Source: Synergistaceae bacterium OttesenSCG-928-D05
GTDB lineage: Bacteria > Synergistota > Synergistia > Synergistales > Synergistaceae
DNA length: 64,000 nucleotides
Assembly: GCA_030266985.1 (NCBI GenBank)
Contig: JAJDJB010000002.1
Span: 1 to 64,000 of the forward strand
Direction: 5' to 3'
Below are positions 1 to 7,354 of the stretch, in pieces. The notes below the pieces were generated by a model. That model searched no databases and was not told where the DNA came from. It saw only the letters and a list, made by a program, of their open reading frames with translations. The first letter of the stretch is position 1, and the number at the start of each line of letters is the position of its first letter. The translations under genes and the position numbers were made by a program.

Positions 1-48
1 CGCCGAGCAGACGCCGGGGTTTTAGGGGTTGCTTTGCCGGCTTTTGTT

Positions 49-80
49 ATGTCAACTTATAAAATTTAAATAGTTGACAA
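49..80. promoter_or_regulatory. BirA-type biotin operator upstream of bioB
   Basis: A near-perfect inverted repeat has arms ATGTCAACT (49-57) and AGTTGACAA (72-80) separated by an AT-rich 14-nt spacer. The known BirA box of many bacteria is TTGTNAACC-N14/15-GGTTNACAA, and each arm here differs from it by one or two bases. The right arm contains the -35 hexamer of the bioB promoter, so bound BirA would block RNA polymerase. The match is seen directly; BirA control is inferred. Confidence 0.75.
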
Positions 81-102
81 ACATCAGGCGCGCGAATAGA
101 AT
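74..102 (+). promoter_or_regulatory. sigma70-type promoter of bioB
   Basis: TTGACA at 74-79 and TAGAAT at 97-102 are separated by 17 nt, and the bioB ribosome binding site follows about 20 nt downstream. The -35 lies inside the right arm of the BirA-type operator. Confidence 0.7.
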
Positions 103-133
103 TTTCCCGTTCTCATTCGCAGGAGGGATTTTT

Positions 134-1087
134 ATGCAAGCGCTATTTGAGAAAATTATGGACGGCGGCAAAATAAACAGAGAAGAGGCGCTTTCGCTTT
201 ACGAGGCCGATTTGGAAAATTTATGCGCGTGCGCGGATAAACTGCGCAAACATTTCTGTGGGAATCACTTCGATTTCTGCACGATCACAAGCGGAAAAAG
301 CGGCAAATGTTCCGAAAATTGCAAGTTCTGCGCACAGTCCGCCTATTACGACACAGAAACGGAAACCTTCCCGCTGCGCGACGCGGACGATCTTTGCAAG
401 GATGCGCAGTACAACGCGGACAAGGGCGTCATGCGTTTTTCTGTCGTGACTTCGGGGAAACGGCTTGCCGCGCAGGAAATCGACACGCTATGCGAAGCTT
501 ATAAAAAAATCACGAAGGAAACGAATATCGCGCTCTGCGCTTCGCACGGGCTTCTTGCTGAAAGTGATTTTGCAAAACTCAAAGCTTCGGGGGTGACGCG
601 CTGCCATAATAACCTTGAAACCTCCCGTAATTTTTTCCCGCAGGTCTGCACCTCCCATTCCTACGAAGAAAAAATCGCCGCCATAAAAGCCGCGCAAAAA
701 GCGGGGCTTTCCGTATGCAGCGGCGGAATCATCGGGCTTGGAGAAACGCTTGAAGATCGGGTCGATCTGGCGCTTGAGCTTCGCACGCTCGGCATTCAGT
801 CGGTGCCCGTTAATTTCCTGAACCCCATCCACGGAACACCGTTTGCCTACCTGCCCAAAATAACGCCGGAAGACGCCCGGCGCACCGTCGCCATTTTTCG
901 CTTCATTCTGCCCGGCGCCGCAATCCGGCTCGCGGGTGGGCGCGGCCTTTTTGCGGACAAAGGGGAAAGTCTTTTCTGTTCGGGCGCGAACGCCGCGATT
1001 TCGGGCGATATGCTGACCACCGCAGGCGTCTCCATCGACACGGATTTTCAAATGATCCGCGCGCTCGGCTTTCATATCGGAAAATAA
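134..1087 (+). CDS. bioB: Biotin synthase BioB
   Basis: Radical-SAM enzyme that inserts sulfur into dethiobiotin, the last step of biotin synthesis in the cytoplasm. The protein has 317 residues, a normal length. The CxxxCxxC cluster motif is C59, C63 and C66 in the context GKCSENCKFCAQS, which is typical of BioB rather than HydE or ThiH. I chose ATG 134 because AGGAGGG lies 7 nt upstream; an in-frame upstream start at 74 would fall inside the promoter. No other bio genes are visible here, so the rest of the pathway or dethiobiotin uptake must lie elsewhere. The BirA-type operator supports biotin control. Confidence 0.93.
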   Translation: MQALFEKIMDGGKINREEALSLYEADLENLCACADKLRKHFCGNHFDFCTITSGKSGKCSENCKFCAQSAYYDTETETFPLRDADDLCKDAQYNADKGVMRFSVVTSGKRLAAQEIDTLCEAYKKITKETNIALCASHGLLAESDFAKLKASGVTRCHNNLETSRNFFPQVCTSHSYEEKIAAIKAAQKAGLSVCSGGIIGLGETLEDRVDLALELRTLGIQSVPVNFLNPIHGTPFAYLPKITPEDARRTVAIFRFILPGAAIRLAGGRGLFADKGESLFCSGANAAISGDMLTTAGVSIDTDFQMIRALGFHIGK

Positions 1088-1104
1088 AAAATCAAACTAG
1101 CCTG

Positions 1105-1124
1105 CCCCGGACTCCAATCCGGGG
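1105..1124 (+). terminator. Possible hairpin terminator after bioB
   Basis: CCCCGGA (1105-1111) and TCCGGGG (1118-1124) form a 7-bp stem with a 6-nt loop 18 nt after the bioB stop. No immediate T-run follows; T-rich sequence starts about 25 nt further on. It is therefore a weak or processing hairpin rather than a textbook terminator. Confidence 0.4.
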
Positions 1125-1219
1125 TGTGAATTTCTTCGAAAACAATTTTTCACTCTTTTTTCCAAAATTTTTTTCGTTTTAGCGAATAAACACGGCCTGG
1201 AGTGTACGATGACACAAGA

Positions 1220-1282
1220 AACCCCGGCGAGACAACCGGAGACGCATGCTTTATGCGTTGAGGATTGTCGGGCCGGGGGTTC
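1220..1282. other. Long imperfect hairpin of unknown role between convergent genes
   Basis: This GC-rich stretch follows about 50 nt of AT-rich DNA. It folds into one extended hairpin. The outer stem is AACCCCGGC against GCCGGGGGTT with one bulged G. A 2x2 internal loop follows, then a GACAA/TTGTC stem, then a purine-rich symmetrical internal loop that could hold tandem G-A pairs. The apical stem is GACGCAT/ATGCGTT with a GCTTT loop. It has no T-run on either side. I do not recognise it as a tRNA, SRP RNA or known riboswitch. It could be a small structured RNA or a dispersed palindromic repeat. Confidence 0.4.
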
Positions 1283-1312
1283 GAAGTCAGCGCGCCCTAT
1301 AGGCTGCGTTTA

Positions 1313-1741
1313 TCAGATTGGGCGCTTATTCATCATCATCTCTTTGCGCTTCATCGCGCGCGCCATGAGAGACTCCACGTTCACAATACTGCGCCTGTGC
1401 GTGCCATGGCCGATTTCTCCCATTTCGTCAGAGAGCGTCATTACAATGTCAACATAGGTCGGCTGCACGTCGACAACTTTAGCCGTCATCCGCACCTCAA
1501 CGCCCATGAAGGTCGAGGCCGTGTGCTCGAAATCGATGTGACGGCCAATGCTTACAAAACCATCCGGCAGCAAAGCGTCGATCGCCGCGACAGAAGCCTG
1601 GATTCCCAAACCGATGCAAGTTGGCGTCGCAAGCAGGGTCTGCAACTGCGGCGAATAATTGGTCGCCGTATCCGACTCCTGCACGACGCGGGTCACAGTC
1701 CCAGATACTCCCACGGTCACCAAATCTCTCAAATCGTACAT
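1313..1741 (-). CDS. FlK-like hotdog-fold acyl-CoA thioesterase
   Basis: Small cytoplasmic thioesterase of 142 residues in the family of fluoroacetyl-CoA thioesterase FlK. Visible family features are the central helix segment after LLATPT, the active-site block HIDFEHTAST with His73, and the C-terminal GTHRR strand. The Glu used by true FlK is not in its usual place; the LATP segment is typical of the broader family, so the natural substrate is probably an ordinary short acyl-CoA. Start ATG 1741 follows AAGGAGG with good spacing, so longer in-frame starts were rejected. It is monocistronic and convergent with bioB. Confidence 0.75.
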   Translation of the reverse strand: MYDLRDLVTVGVSGTVTRVVQESDTATNYSPQLQTLLATPTCIGLGIQASVAAIDALLPDGFVSIGRHIDFEHTASTFMGVEVRMTAKVVDVQPTYVDIVMTLSDEMGEIGHGTHRRSIVNVESLMARAMKRKEMMMNKRPI

Positions 1742-1756
1742 GCCATCGACCTCCTT

Positions 1757-1788
1757 CGTATCTTGTGAGATACGGTGCTTTTGCACCG
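1757..1788 (-). promoter_or_regulatory. Two back-to-back hairpins in the thioesterase 5' leader
   Basis: On the minus strand the leader holds CGGTGC-AAAA-GCACCG (1788-1773) immediately followed by CGTATCT-CACA-AGATACG (1774-1757). The two share two bases, so they cannot both form fully. The second ends next to the AAGGAGG ribosome binding site. They could stabilise the mRNA or control translation. The structures are seen; any function is inferred. Confidence 0.4.
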
Positions 1789-1809
1789 CTGAACAGTTCC
1801 CGTGTTAAT

Positions 1810-1839
1810 AATATACATGCCTAACAATGAAAAGTCCAA
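1810..1839 (-). promoter_or_regulatory. Probable promoter of the thioesterase gene
   Basis: Read on the minus strand, TTGGAC (1839-1834) and TATATT (1815-1810) are spaced by 18 nt. This gives a leader of about 60 nt carrying the paired hairpins. Confidence 0.45.
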
Positions 1840-1884
1840 CGTAAACAGCACACTTTTACAAATAAGTTACAAAGCGTCGCTAGT

Positions 1885-2520
1885 CTAGATTAGGGTTGCC
1901 ATTTGCGCGATATCTTCAGATGCCATGTTAAATTTTGACTTCTCAATCAGAATGTTGCCGCCCGTCATGATATAGGAGGGAAAGACGCGCACGCCGTCGC
2001 AGTAAAAGGCCTCTTTGCGCAGTTTGTAGGTCGATCCGGACGGTATCGCCGCTTTCCCTGTCTTCGCTTTTGCGATCATGTTGAACGCTTTTTTCGCGAC
2101 GTCGCCCATCAGCATGACAATCTGCAAGTTTGGGAAAAGCGTAAGTTCCTCCGCGAGCAGCGGCAAATGCGCTTTTATTGTTTCCGTTTCTATTGTGTAA
2201 CCGGACTTCGGCGTTTTGACCGCGTTCGTGATGTATATGCCGTGCGCCAGAATGTCGTCCATATTTTTCATCGGTACGCCCGCCGCCGCAAAAAGGGGCA
2301 GCGTCGTTTTCAGATAGTCCGGCTCCGGCGATTTTCCGTAAAAATCGTCCGTTTCGTTCTGCGGAACGACTTCGTTGATCATTATGACCTTTATTTTTTC
2401 CGGTTCAAGCACGGCATCTGGCAAAAATAACGGCGCGCCTAAATTTGAAAGTTCGGGCACGAATTGCAGCAGGTGCTTTTTCACGTTGAGCTTCATCTGG
2501 CAGGCTCCCTCCGTCGGCAT
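1885..2520 (-). CDS. Uracil-DNA glycosylase-like superfamily protein
   Basis: Protein of 211 residues resembling the uracil-DNA glycosylase-like fold. An N-terminal strand reads KVIMINEVVPQNETDDFYG, comparable to the motif-A region. A central strand reads IVMLMGDVAKKAFN. A C-terminal segment, VFPSYIMTGGN, sits where the HPSP-type motif B lies in canonical enzymes but lacks its His. Enzymatic activity on uracil is therefore unproven, and it may bind another nucleotide or base. Start ATG 2520 follows GGAAGGA at 6-nt spacing; ATG 2496 (GGAGGG, 10 nt upstream) is a good alternative. It lies between the response regulator terminator and the thioesterase promoter. Confidence 0.6.
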   Translation of the reverse strand: MPTEGACQMKLNVKKHLLQFVPELSNLGAPLFLPDAVLEPEKIKVIMINEVVPQNETDDFYGKSPEPDYLKTTLPLFAAAGVPMKNMDDILAHGIYITNAVKTPKSGYTIETETIKAHLPLLAEELTLFPNLQIVMLMGDVAKKAFNMIAKAKTGKAAIPSGSTYKLRKEAFYCDGVRVFPSYIMTGGNILIEKSKFNMASEDIAQMATLI

Positions 2521-2579
2521 AAGAAATCCTTCCAATGCTATATTAAGGCATTCGCAGGATTCAAAAAAGAGCATATATA

Positions 2580-2607
2580 AAAAAAGACACCGGATTTTTC
2601 CGGCGTC
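2580..2607 (-). terminator. Rho-independent terminator after the response regulator
   Basis: On the minus strand GACGCCGGA and TCCGGTGTC (2607-2586) form a stem with one A-C mismatch, followed by a T-run. It separates the response-regulator gene from the UDG-like gene. Confidence 0.75.
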
Positions 2608-2639
2608 TCTTCTTCTATTATATAAATGTGGTATTTTTC

Positions 2640-3335
2640 TTACAGCAGCGCCATCCGGTAGCGTTTTTCAGGCCGTCCCACACGCCGGTATGCATATTCG
2701 ACAACGACGCGTTCGCTCATCGTGAGAAACTCCAGGTAACGCCGCGCGGTCGAGCGCGAAATGCCAAGTTTGTCCCCGACCTCCTGCGCTGAAAACGTGT
2801 CGCTGCTCTCCTTGAGGAAGGATTCGACGTCGTTCAGGCATTTAAGCTGAAGCCCTTTTGGGATTGAGCGATTATTCGCCCACGACGGGTCGCGCGCTTT
2901 CATGGAAATCAGCGTGTCGAGGTCCTCCTGCTGCCAGGGGCGCGTGCGTCCGGTGAGGCTGTGGTGGTAGACGTGGTAATTCCGCAGCGCCAGGCGCAGA
3001 CGCTCGAAGGAGAAGGGCTTGATCAGGAATTCAAATACGCCCTGGCAAAGCGCATTGCGTACAAGCTCCGGATTTTCGCCCGACGAGGCGATGATGTAAT
3101 CCAATCGCGGAAATTCTTTGCGCAGTTCATCCAGCCCCTCCAGCGCGTTGAAATCCTTGAGGTAAAGGTCCAACAAAACAAGATCGGCGCCAACGATGCG
3201 CAGCGTTTCAAACATCTGCGGCCCGGTCGAAACGCATTTCAAGACTGTGAAGGCATTTTCCTCCGCGATCAGGTCTGAATACAGCTTTTGCAGCAGCGGA
3301 TCGGCTTCCGCAATCAGCACCTTCAAAATTCGCAT
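2640..3335 (-). CDS. CitB/DcuR-type response regulator (orphan)
   Basis: Two-component response regulator of 231 residues. The receiver domain (about 1-120) has the acidic residues E10 and D12, the phosphoacceptor D56 in LLDLYL, S84/S85 and the conserved K106 in LIKPF. A linker leads to a C-terminal helix-turn-helix (about 180-206, SAQEVGDKLGISRSTARRYL) and a wing. This is the architecture of CitB, DcuR and DpiA regulators of citrate and C4-dicarboxylate use. Such genes normally sit beside a CitA/DcuS kinase; none is here, so its partner and targets are unknown. The start ATG follows GAAGGAGGACGTAG. The leader carries an attenuator-like structure. Confidence 0.85.
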   Translation of the reverse strand: MRILKVLIAEADPLLQKLYSDLIAEENAFTVLKCVSTGPQMFETLRIVGADLVLLDLYLKDFNALEGLDELRKEFPRLDYIIASSGENPELVRNALCQGVFEFLIKPFSFERLRLALRNYHVYHHSLTGRTRPWQQEDLDTLISMKARDPSWANNRSIPKGLQLKCLNDVESFLKESSDTFSAQEVGDKLGISRSTARRYLEFLTMSERVVVEYAYRRVGRPEKRYRMALL

Positions 3336-3364
3336 CTACGTCCTCCTTCATAATTTCGAAGCAC

Positions 3365-3460
3365 AAAAAAACGGCTTCGCTTTCGCAAAAACCGCACTCC
3401 GACATAAGGAACGGGCGCACACCACGTGCAAAATCCGTTCAATCCCCTTTCCAAGTGCGG
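3365..3460 (-). promoter_or_regulatory. Attenuator-like leader of the response-regulator gene
   Basis: Just before the ribosome binding site the minus strand can form a terminator: CGG and CCG (3394-3392 and 3374-3372) enclose a GC/AT stem capped by GAAA, followed by seven T (3371-3365). The segment AGTGCGG (3398-3392), which includes the terminator's 5' CGG, is perfectly complementary to CCGCACT (3460-3454) upstream. This gives a mutually exclusive antiterminator. A further hairpin GAACGG...CCGTTC lies inside. A 51-codon ORF starting at about 3508 and ending next to the regulator's ribosome binding site could act as a leader peptide but has no clear ribosome binding site. Confidence 0.45.
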
Positions 3461-3519
3461 GAGGCGCCTCCGTTTCCAGAGGAACCCATTGGCCGGCATC
3501 CATAGATAAAAATCCACAG

Positions 3520-3548
3520 GATATACGGCTCGGGGTCTACGTTGTCTA
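3520..3548 (-). promoter_or_regulatory. Possible promoter of the response-regulator leader
   Basis: On the minus strand TAGACA (3548-3543) and TATATC (3525-3520) have 17-nt spacing. This would give a leader of about 180 nt, long enough for the attenuator-like folds. The rest of the gap up to the methyltransferase is AT-rich and holds only a weak TATAAT near 3680. Confidence 0.35.
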
Positions 3549-3715
3549 ATTCTGTCTTAAGATTACATAAAAAATTTCTTTTCGTCAAGAAAAAGTGCGA
3601 TCTATTTAATTAATATCATTAAAACTCCATAAAATAAAAACCTACATCCGGAAGGTGCAAAGACCCGGCAACTAAAATATAATAGAGGCAGGAAGAAAAA
3701 GAGGAGGCTCCGTCA

Positions 3716-4471
3716 ATGGCAAATCAGAACTGGAATCCTTATGACTATGGGAAAAGCGCGGACTTTGTGCCGATTCTCGGCAGACCTGTGATTGAACTGC
3801 TCGCCCCGCGCCCGGGAGAGAAAATTTTGGACCTTGCCTGCGGCAACGGCACATTGACGAAGGAGCTCATGGATGCGGGCGTCGACGTGATCGGCGTCGA
3901 TGCAAGCCCGGAAATGGTCGAGGCGGCAAAGGCGAACGGCGTACATGCGATTCTTCTCAGAGCGGAGCATATGACGTTTCACGAAGAGTTCGACGCGGTG
4001 ATGAGCAACGCGGCGCTTCACTGGATGAGCGATCAATATGCGGTCGTGCGCAGCGTCTGGAATGCCCTCAAGCCCGGCGGCCGTTTCGCGGCGGAGTGCG
4101 GCGGCGAAGGATGCGTACGCATTATCCGGGAAGGAATGAAAATCGCGCTGATTAAACGAAACATCGACTACAAGGCGCGCAATCCGTGGAAATATCCCGA
4201 ACTTGGACCGTTTCAGAAAATTCTCGAAAACCAGGGCTTCAAGGTAAGTTATATCGCGCGCATCGACAGGCCGACGCCCCTTCCTAACGGCCTAAAGGGC
4301 TGGCTCGAGGTTTTCTCGAACAGCCACACGCAGGGGTTTACGGAAATCGAAAAAGAGAAATTTTACGCAGAAGTTGAGGACTATTGCAGGCCGTTCCTCT
4401 ACGACGAAAAGACTTCGACGTGGATCGCCGACTATGTCCGCCTTCGCTTTTTAGCGCAAAAAGACGCGTAA
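3716..4471 (+). CDS. Class I SAM-dependent methyltransferase (Tam-like)
   Basis: Cytoplasmic methyltransferase of 251 residues. SAM-binding motif I is ILDLACGNGTL (about 37-47), followed by the acidic loop VIGVDASPEMV and the strand FDAVMSNAALHWM typical of the trans-aconitate methyltransferase/UbiE-like group. The HWM motif and the later FSNSHTQGFT segment match trans-aconitate 2-methyltransferase relatives. The true acceptor is not provable from sequence. The start is set by GAGGAGG 8 nt upstream. It is monocistronic and closed by a strong terminator. Confidence 0.8.
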   Translation: MANQNWNPYDYGKSADFVPILGRPVIELLAPRPGEKILDLACGNGTLTKELMDAGVDVIGVDASPEMVEAAKANGVHAILLRAEHMTFHEEFDAVMSNAALHWMSDQYAVVRSVWNALKPGGRFAAECGGEGCVRIIREGMKIALIKRNIDYKARNPWKYPELGPFQKILENQGFKVSYIARIDRPTPLPNGLKGWLEVFSNSHTQGFTEIEKEKFYAEVEDYCRPFLYDEKTSTWIADYVRLRFLAQKDA

Positions 4472-4531
4472 CGATAAATGAGAGACAAGCGTTAAGGATT
4501 TTGTCCCTCGCAGTCGAAAAATATTTTTAAA

Positions 4532-4576
4532 CAAAAAACGCGCGGCTTTTCTTTTTCGAAAAGCCGCGCGTTTTTA
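4532..4576. terminator. Strong bidirectional terminator
   Basis: A 14-bp GC-rich stem, ACGCGCGGCTTTTC against GAAAAGCCGCGCGT (4538-4551 and 4558-4571), is flanked by A-run and T-run. It serves the methyltransferase on the plus strand and hydE on the minus strand. Confidence 0.88.
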
Positions 4577-4631
4577 TTGTCAATTTTTATGTGCCATGTA
4601 GAAGCGAATGTTGGCGCGTTGCGTTCACGCC

Positions 4632-5690
4632 CTATGCGAAATAATTTCTTTCCTGCCACGTGGTGTGGTCGCCGCGCCCGTATTCGGGGATATAGCCCGC
4701 GCGTTTCAGGCGCGCTTCAAGCGCGGCGCGGCTTTCGGCCGCTTCTTCGCCCGTACTGATTTTATTGTCGTAGATCGCGTAATCTTTTCTGTTTTCCTGC
4801 GGGGAGAGGTTTGGCATGACGACGTTCGCGCCCGCGTTCAGCGCATACTCGCGCCCTTCGGAATCGAGCGTGCCCAGTGCGGTCGTGGCCGGCAGCAGAA
4901 CTTCCGGCAGCAGCAAGCGTGTGATGGCGACCATATCAAGCGTGCGTTCGACCGTGCCTGCTGGTTCGTGCGCGAAGGGGGTCTCGCTGTGCGGCAGAAA
5001 CGGTCCGATTCCCACCATATGGGGATTAAATTTTTTGAGGAACAACAGGTCCAACACAAGGTTTTCAGTGGTCTGGAAGGGCGAGCCAACCATAAAACCC
5101 GCGCCAACCTGAAAGCCGATTTCATGTAAATCCGTCAGCGCCTGCATCCGGTCTGCCAGTCGCATATCGGACGGGTGCAGCCGGTTGTAATGGCAGTCGT
5201 CCGCTGTTTCATGGCGCAGCAGGTAACGGTCTGCGCCCGCGTCGTAGTATTTTTGATATGTTTCACGGGATTTTTCTCCGATCGACAGCGTGATCGCGCT
5301 ATCTGGAAAAGCGGTGCGAATCGTTCGAATCAAGGCAACGGTGCGATCGTCCGTCCACCATTCGTCCTCGCCGCTTTGCAGCACAAACGTGCGAAATCCC
5401 ATTTCGTGACCAACGCTGCACTGTTCAAGGATCGCTTCAGGCGAGAGGCGGTAGCGATGCGCGCCCTGGTTGCTGCGCCGGATTCCGCAGTAAAGACAGT
5501 CATTTTTGCAGTAGTTGCTGAATTCAATCAGCCCGCGCATGAAAACGCGCCTGCCGTAAATGCCGTCACGCAGCTCCCCGGCCGCGCCGTAAAGCGTTTT
5601 GCGCATGCCGTCGTCAAGGCGCTCTATGAGCGTGTGCATTTCTTGCTGTGTGAGGTTATGTTCCGCGATTAGCTTATCAAGTTCAAACAC
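4632..5690 (-). CDS. hydE: [FeFe]-hydrogenase maturation radical-SAM protein HydE
   Basis: Radical-SAM enzyme needed, with HydF and HydG, to build the 2Fe subcluster of [FeFe]-hydrogenase. The protein has 352 residues from the GTG start. The cluster motif CxxxCxxC is C61, C65 and C68 in NYCKNDCLYCGIRRSN, diagnostic of HydE. The VGIGPFLPHSETPFA and C-terminal NAGANVVMPNLSP segments also fit. GTG 5690 is chosen because AGGAG precedes it by 7 nt; the ATG at 5714 would overlap the upstream gene's stop. It is last in a five-gene operon. HydF and HydG are absent here, but a hydrogenase gene ends the window. Confidence 0.92.
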   Translation of the reverse strand: MFELDKLIAEHNLTQQEMHTLIERLDDGMRKTLYGAAGELRDGIYGRRVFMRGLIEFSNYCKNDCLYCGIRRSNQGAHRYRLSPEAILEQCSVGHEMGFRTFVLQSGEDEWWTDDRTVALIRTIRTAFPDSAITLSIGEKSRETYQKYYDAGADRYLLRHETADDCHYNRLHPSDMRLADRMQALTDLHEIGFQVGAGFMVGSPFQTTENLVLDLLFLKKFNPHMVGIGPFLPHSETPFAHEPAGTVERTLDMVAITRLLLPEVLLPATTALGTLDSEGREYALNAGANVVMPNLSPQENRKDYAIYDNKISTGEEAAESRAALEARLKRAGYIPEYGRGDHTTWQERNYFA

Positions 5691-5700
5691 TGTTTTTCTC

Positions 5701-6402
5701 CTAGATTTCCGCAACGGGTTCCGTCTGGCTGACGATCCCTTTTTTCAGCACTTTCGCGCCTATTTTCTCGAGTTCTTCCGCTAGCGCGTCAAGCCCCTGT
5801 TCGACGCTGCGCCACTCCGTGTCGAACGCCTGATCGACAAGAAAAAGCGCCTGTTTCGTTTCTTCTGACACGGAGGCGTCGCGCGTGTCGCGGTAGTTCC
5901 ATAGCCAGCAGCAGACTTTTTCATCGTCCGCGTACACAATGTTGCGCGGATCGACGTCGATCACTTCGTCTCCGGCGCCAAGCGGATAAAATTTTTCTCC
6001 CTCGCGCCCGTAGCGCAGGGTGAGGTCGCCTTTCAGCTTCGTGACATCGTGGCTGCCCATCGGCAGCAGATTGAGTGCCGAAACGCAGTCGTAAAGATCC
6101 ACGACATTTGAAACATCCCAGAGCATACCTTTAAAAATACGGCGCAGCAACGATTCGAGCGAGCAGCGGTACTTGCTGGGTTTGACGCCCATTTTCCCGT
6201 AAACGTCGCGCCAACCGCTGACGTCCGGATGCTGCATCATCGTGTCCGCGGAGATGCCAATGTCGTTCATCCTGTGTTCCAGCGTCTTTTTAAATCCGTC
6301 GACATAGGAATCCGAATCTTTGACGTCCACATCGGCAAGCAGCCAGCCAATTTTTGCTTCGGGGAATTCTTTGTAGATTGCCTTATCTATCGATAGTTTC
6401 AT
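5701..6402 (-). CDS. B3/B4 tRNA-binding-domain protein
   Basis: Protein of 233 residues made of a B3/4-type domain, the editing-like domain of phenylalanyl-tRNA synthetase beta that also occurs alone in many bacteria. Recognisable parts are the KYRCSLESLLRR segment and NVVDLYDCVSALNLLPMGSHD. The stand-alone family is thought to hydrolyse mischarged aminoacyl-tRNA or bind amino acids; the function is not established. Start ATG 6402 overlaps the Gx-transporter gene end by 20 nt, and the stop lies 10 nt before the hydE GTG, so translation is probably coupled. Confidence 0.72.
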   Translation of the reverse strand: MKLSIDKAIYKEFPEAKIGWLLADVDVKDSDSYVDGFKKTLEHRMNDIGISADTMMQHPDVSGWRDVYGKMGVKPSKYRCSLESLLRRIFKGMLWDVSNVVDLYDCVSALNLLPMGSHDVTKLKGDLTLRYGREGEKFYPLGAGDEVIDVDPRNIVYADDEKVCCWLWNYRDTRDASVSEETKQALFLVDQAFDTEWRSVEQGLDALAEELEKIGAKVLKKGIVSQTEPVAEI

Positions 6403-6913
6403 CGTCACGCACACTCCCAGTGAGGCGTATTTTTTTGATTCGAACCGCAAGCATTGCCGCAAGCACGCCAACCGTCCATCCCGTTGCAGTGCCGACAACA
6501 AGAAGGATCGGAAGGTAATAAAAAACCGCGAAACTTCCAACCAGCAGCGAAACAGCTACAACCTGGCCGATATTGAACGCCCACGCCCCCGCAACGCTGA
6601 TCCACGAAAGCGAGAAAAACCTGCCGAAACGAGTATACAGCAGTATCATGATCGTCGTCGAGAGCAATCCCCCCGTTAAGCTGCACGCAAACGCAAACGG
6701 GTTTCCGGAGATAAGCCACGCAAGCGAAATCCGCAGCAGCGTTACCGCAAAGGCCGCCCTCGCGCCCAGAACGACCAGCGCCGTGAGTGCGAATACGTTT
6801 GCCGCGCCGAGTTTAATGCCGGGCAGCGGCATAGGGAGGAGACCTTCCGCAAGGTTGAACACAAGCGCGAGTGCTGCAAACAGTGCGATCAGGACTGTTT
6901 CGCGCAAACGCAT
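6383..6913 (-). CDS. Gx transporter family membrane protein
   Basis: Integral membrane protein of 176 residues, matching the family once named heptaprenyl diphosphate synthase component I and now Gx transporter. It has five or six hydrophobic segments and the signature MPLPGIKLGAANVFAL with SLTGGLLSTTIM. Its ATG overlaps the upstream NusG-II stop in a TGATG junction, so the two are translationally coupled. The family recurs beside NusG-II and ApbE genes, and is inferred to deliver or exchange a small molecule, possibly a quinone or flavin precursor, for the electron-transfer system built there. Confidence 0.82.
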   Translation of the reverse strand: MRLRETVLIALFAALALVFNLAEGLLPMPLPGIKLGAANVFALTALVVLGARAAFAVTLLRISLAWLISGNPFAFACSLTGGLLSTTIMILLYTRFGRFFSLSWISVAGAWAFNIGQVVAVSLLVGSFAVFYYLPILLVVGTATGWTVGVLAAMLAVRIKKIRLTGSVRDDETIDR

Positions 6914-7341
6914 CAGAAAGCTACCGCGTCAACGGCGCCATAGCCGCGGATACGCAGGATGAAACGGTGCGGCAGGCAAACGGCGTTGTCCCCGGGGCGA
7001 TAGAGCCAGCCCGCTGAAACGCATTTTTGGTCCGGGCAGTCGGCGTCGACCACGCGGATTTTCTTGCCCTCTATGCGCACAGTATTGTAACCGAGCTCGT
7101 TTTCGAAAAGAATCTCCCGCTCCCCGCCGTGCCTCTGCAGGTCGATCGTCTGCACGACTTTGCCGTTTTGCAGGACTTCTGCGCGCAGAACTTCCGGCCT
7201 GTACCTGTAGTTGCGGAAGGCAAAAAGCAATATGGAGATCAAAATCAGGGCGCCCAGGATCGCAATCATCAGTTTGTCGCCGCTGCGCAGCTTCGCGAGT
7301 CGCTTTAGATATTTGTTATAACGGTTTTTGTTTGCTGACAT
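6913..7341 (-). CDS. NusG domain II-containing membrane-anchored protein
   Basis: Protein of 142 residues with a cytoplasmic basic N-terminus, one transmembrane segment (about 26-44, MIAILGALILISILLFAF) and an extracytoplasmic NusG domain II. That domain shows VVQTIDLQ, the conserved VDADCPDQKCV and the late LPHRFILRI. The Cys pair could bind metal or form a disulfide. It is not a transcription factor despite the domain name. It sits between ApbE and Gx-transporter genes, the usual context of this family. Confidence 0.83.
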   Translation of the reverse strand: MSANKNRYNKYLKRLAKLRSGDKLMIAILGALILISILLFAFRNYRYRPEVLRAEVLQNGKVVQTIDLQRHGGEREILFENELGYNTVRIEGKKIRVVDADCPDQKCVSAGWLYRPGDNAVCLPHRFILRIRGYGAVDAVAF

Positions 7342-7354
7342 TTACAACACCTTT

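Noticed and set aside
1262-1312. tRNA-like GGTTCGAA stretch
   Set aside because: It resembles a T-loop, but no acceptor, D or anticodon arms can be built around it.
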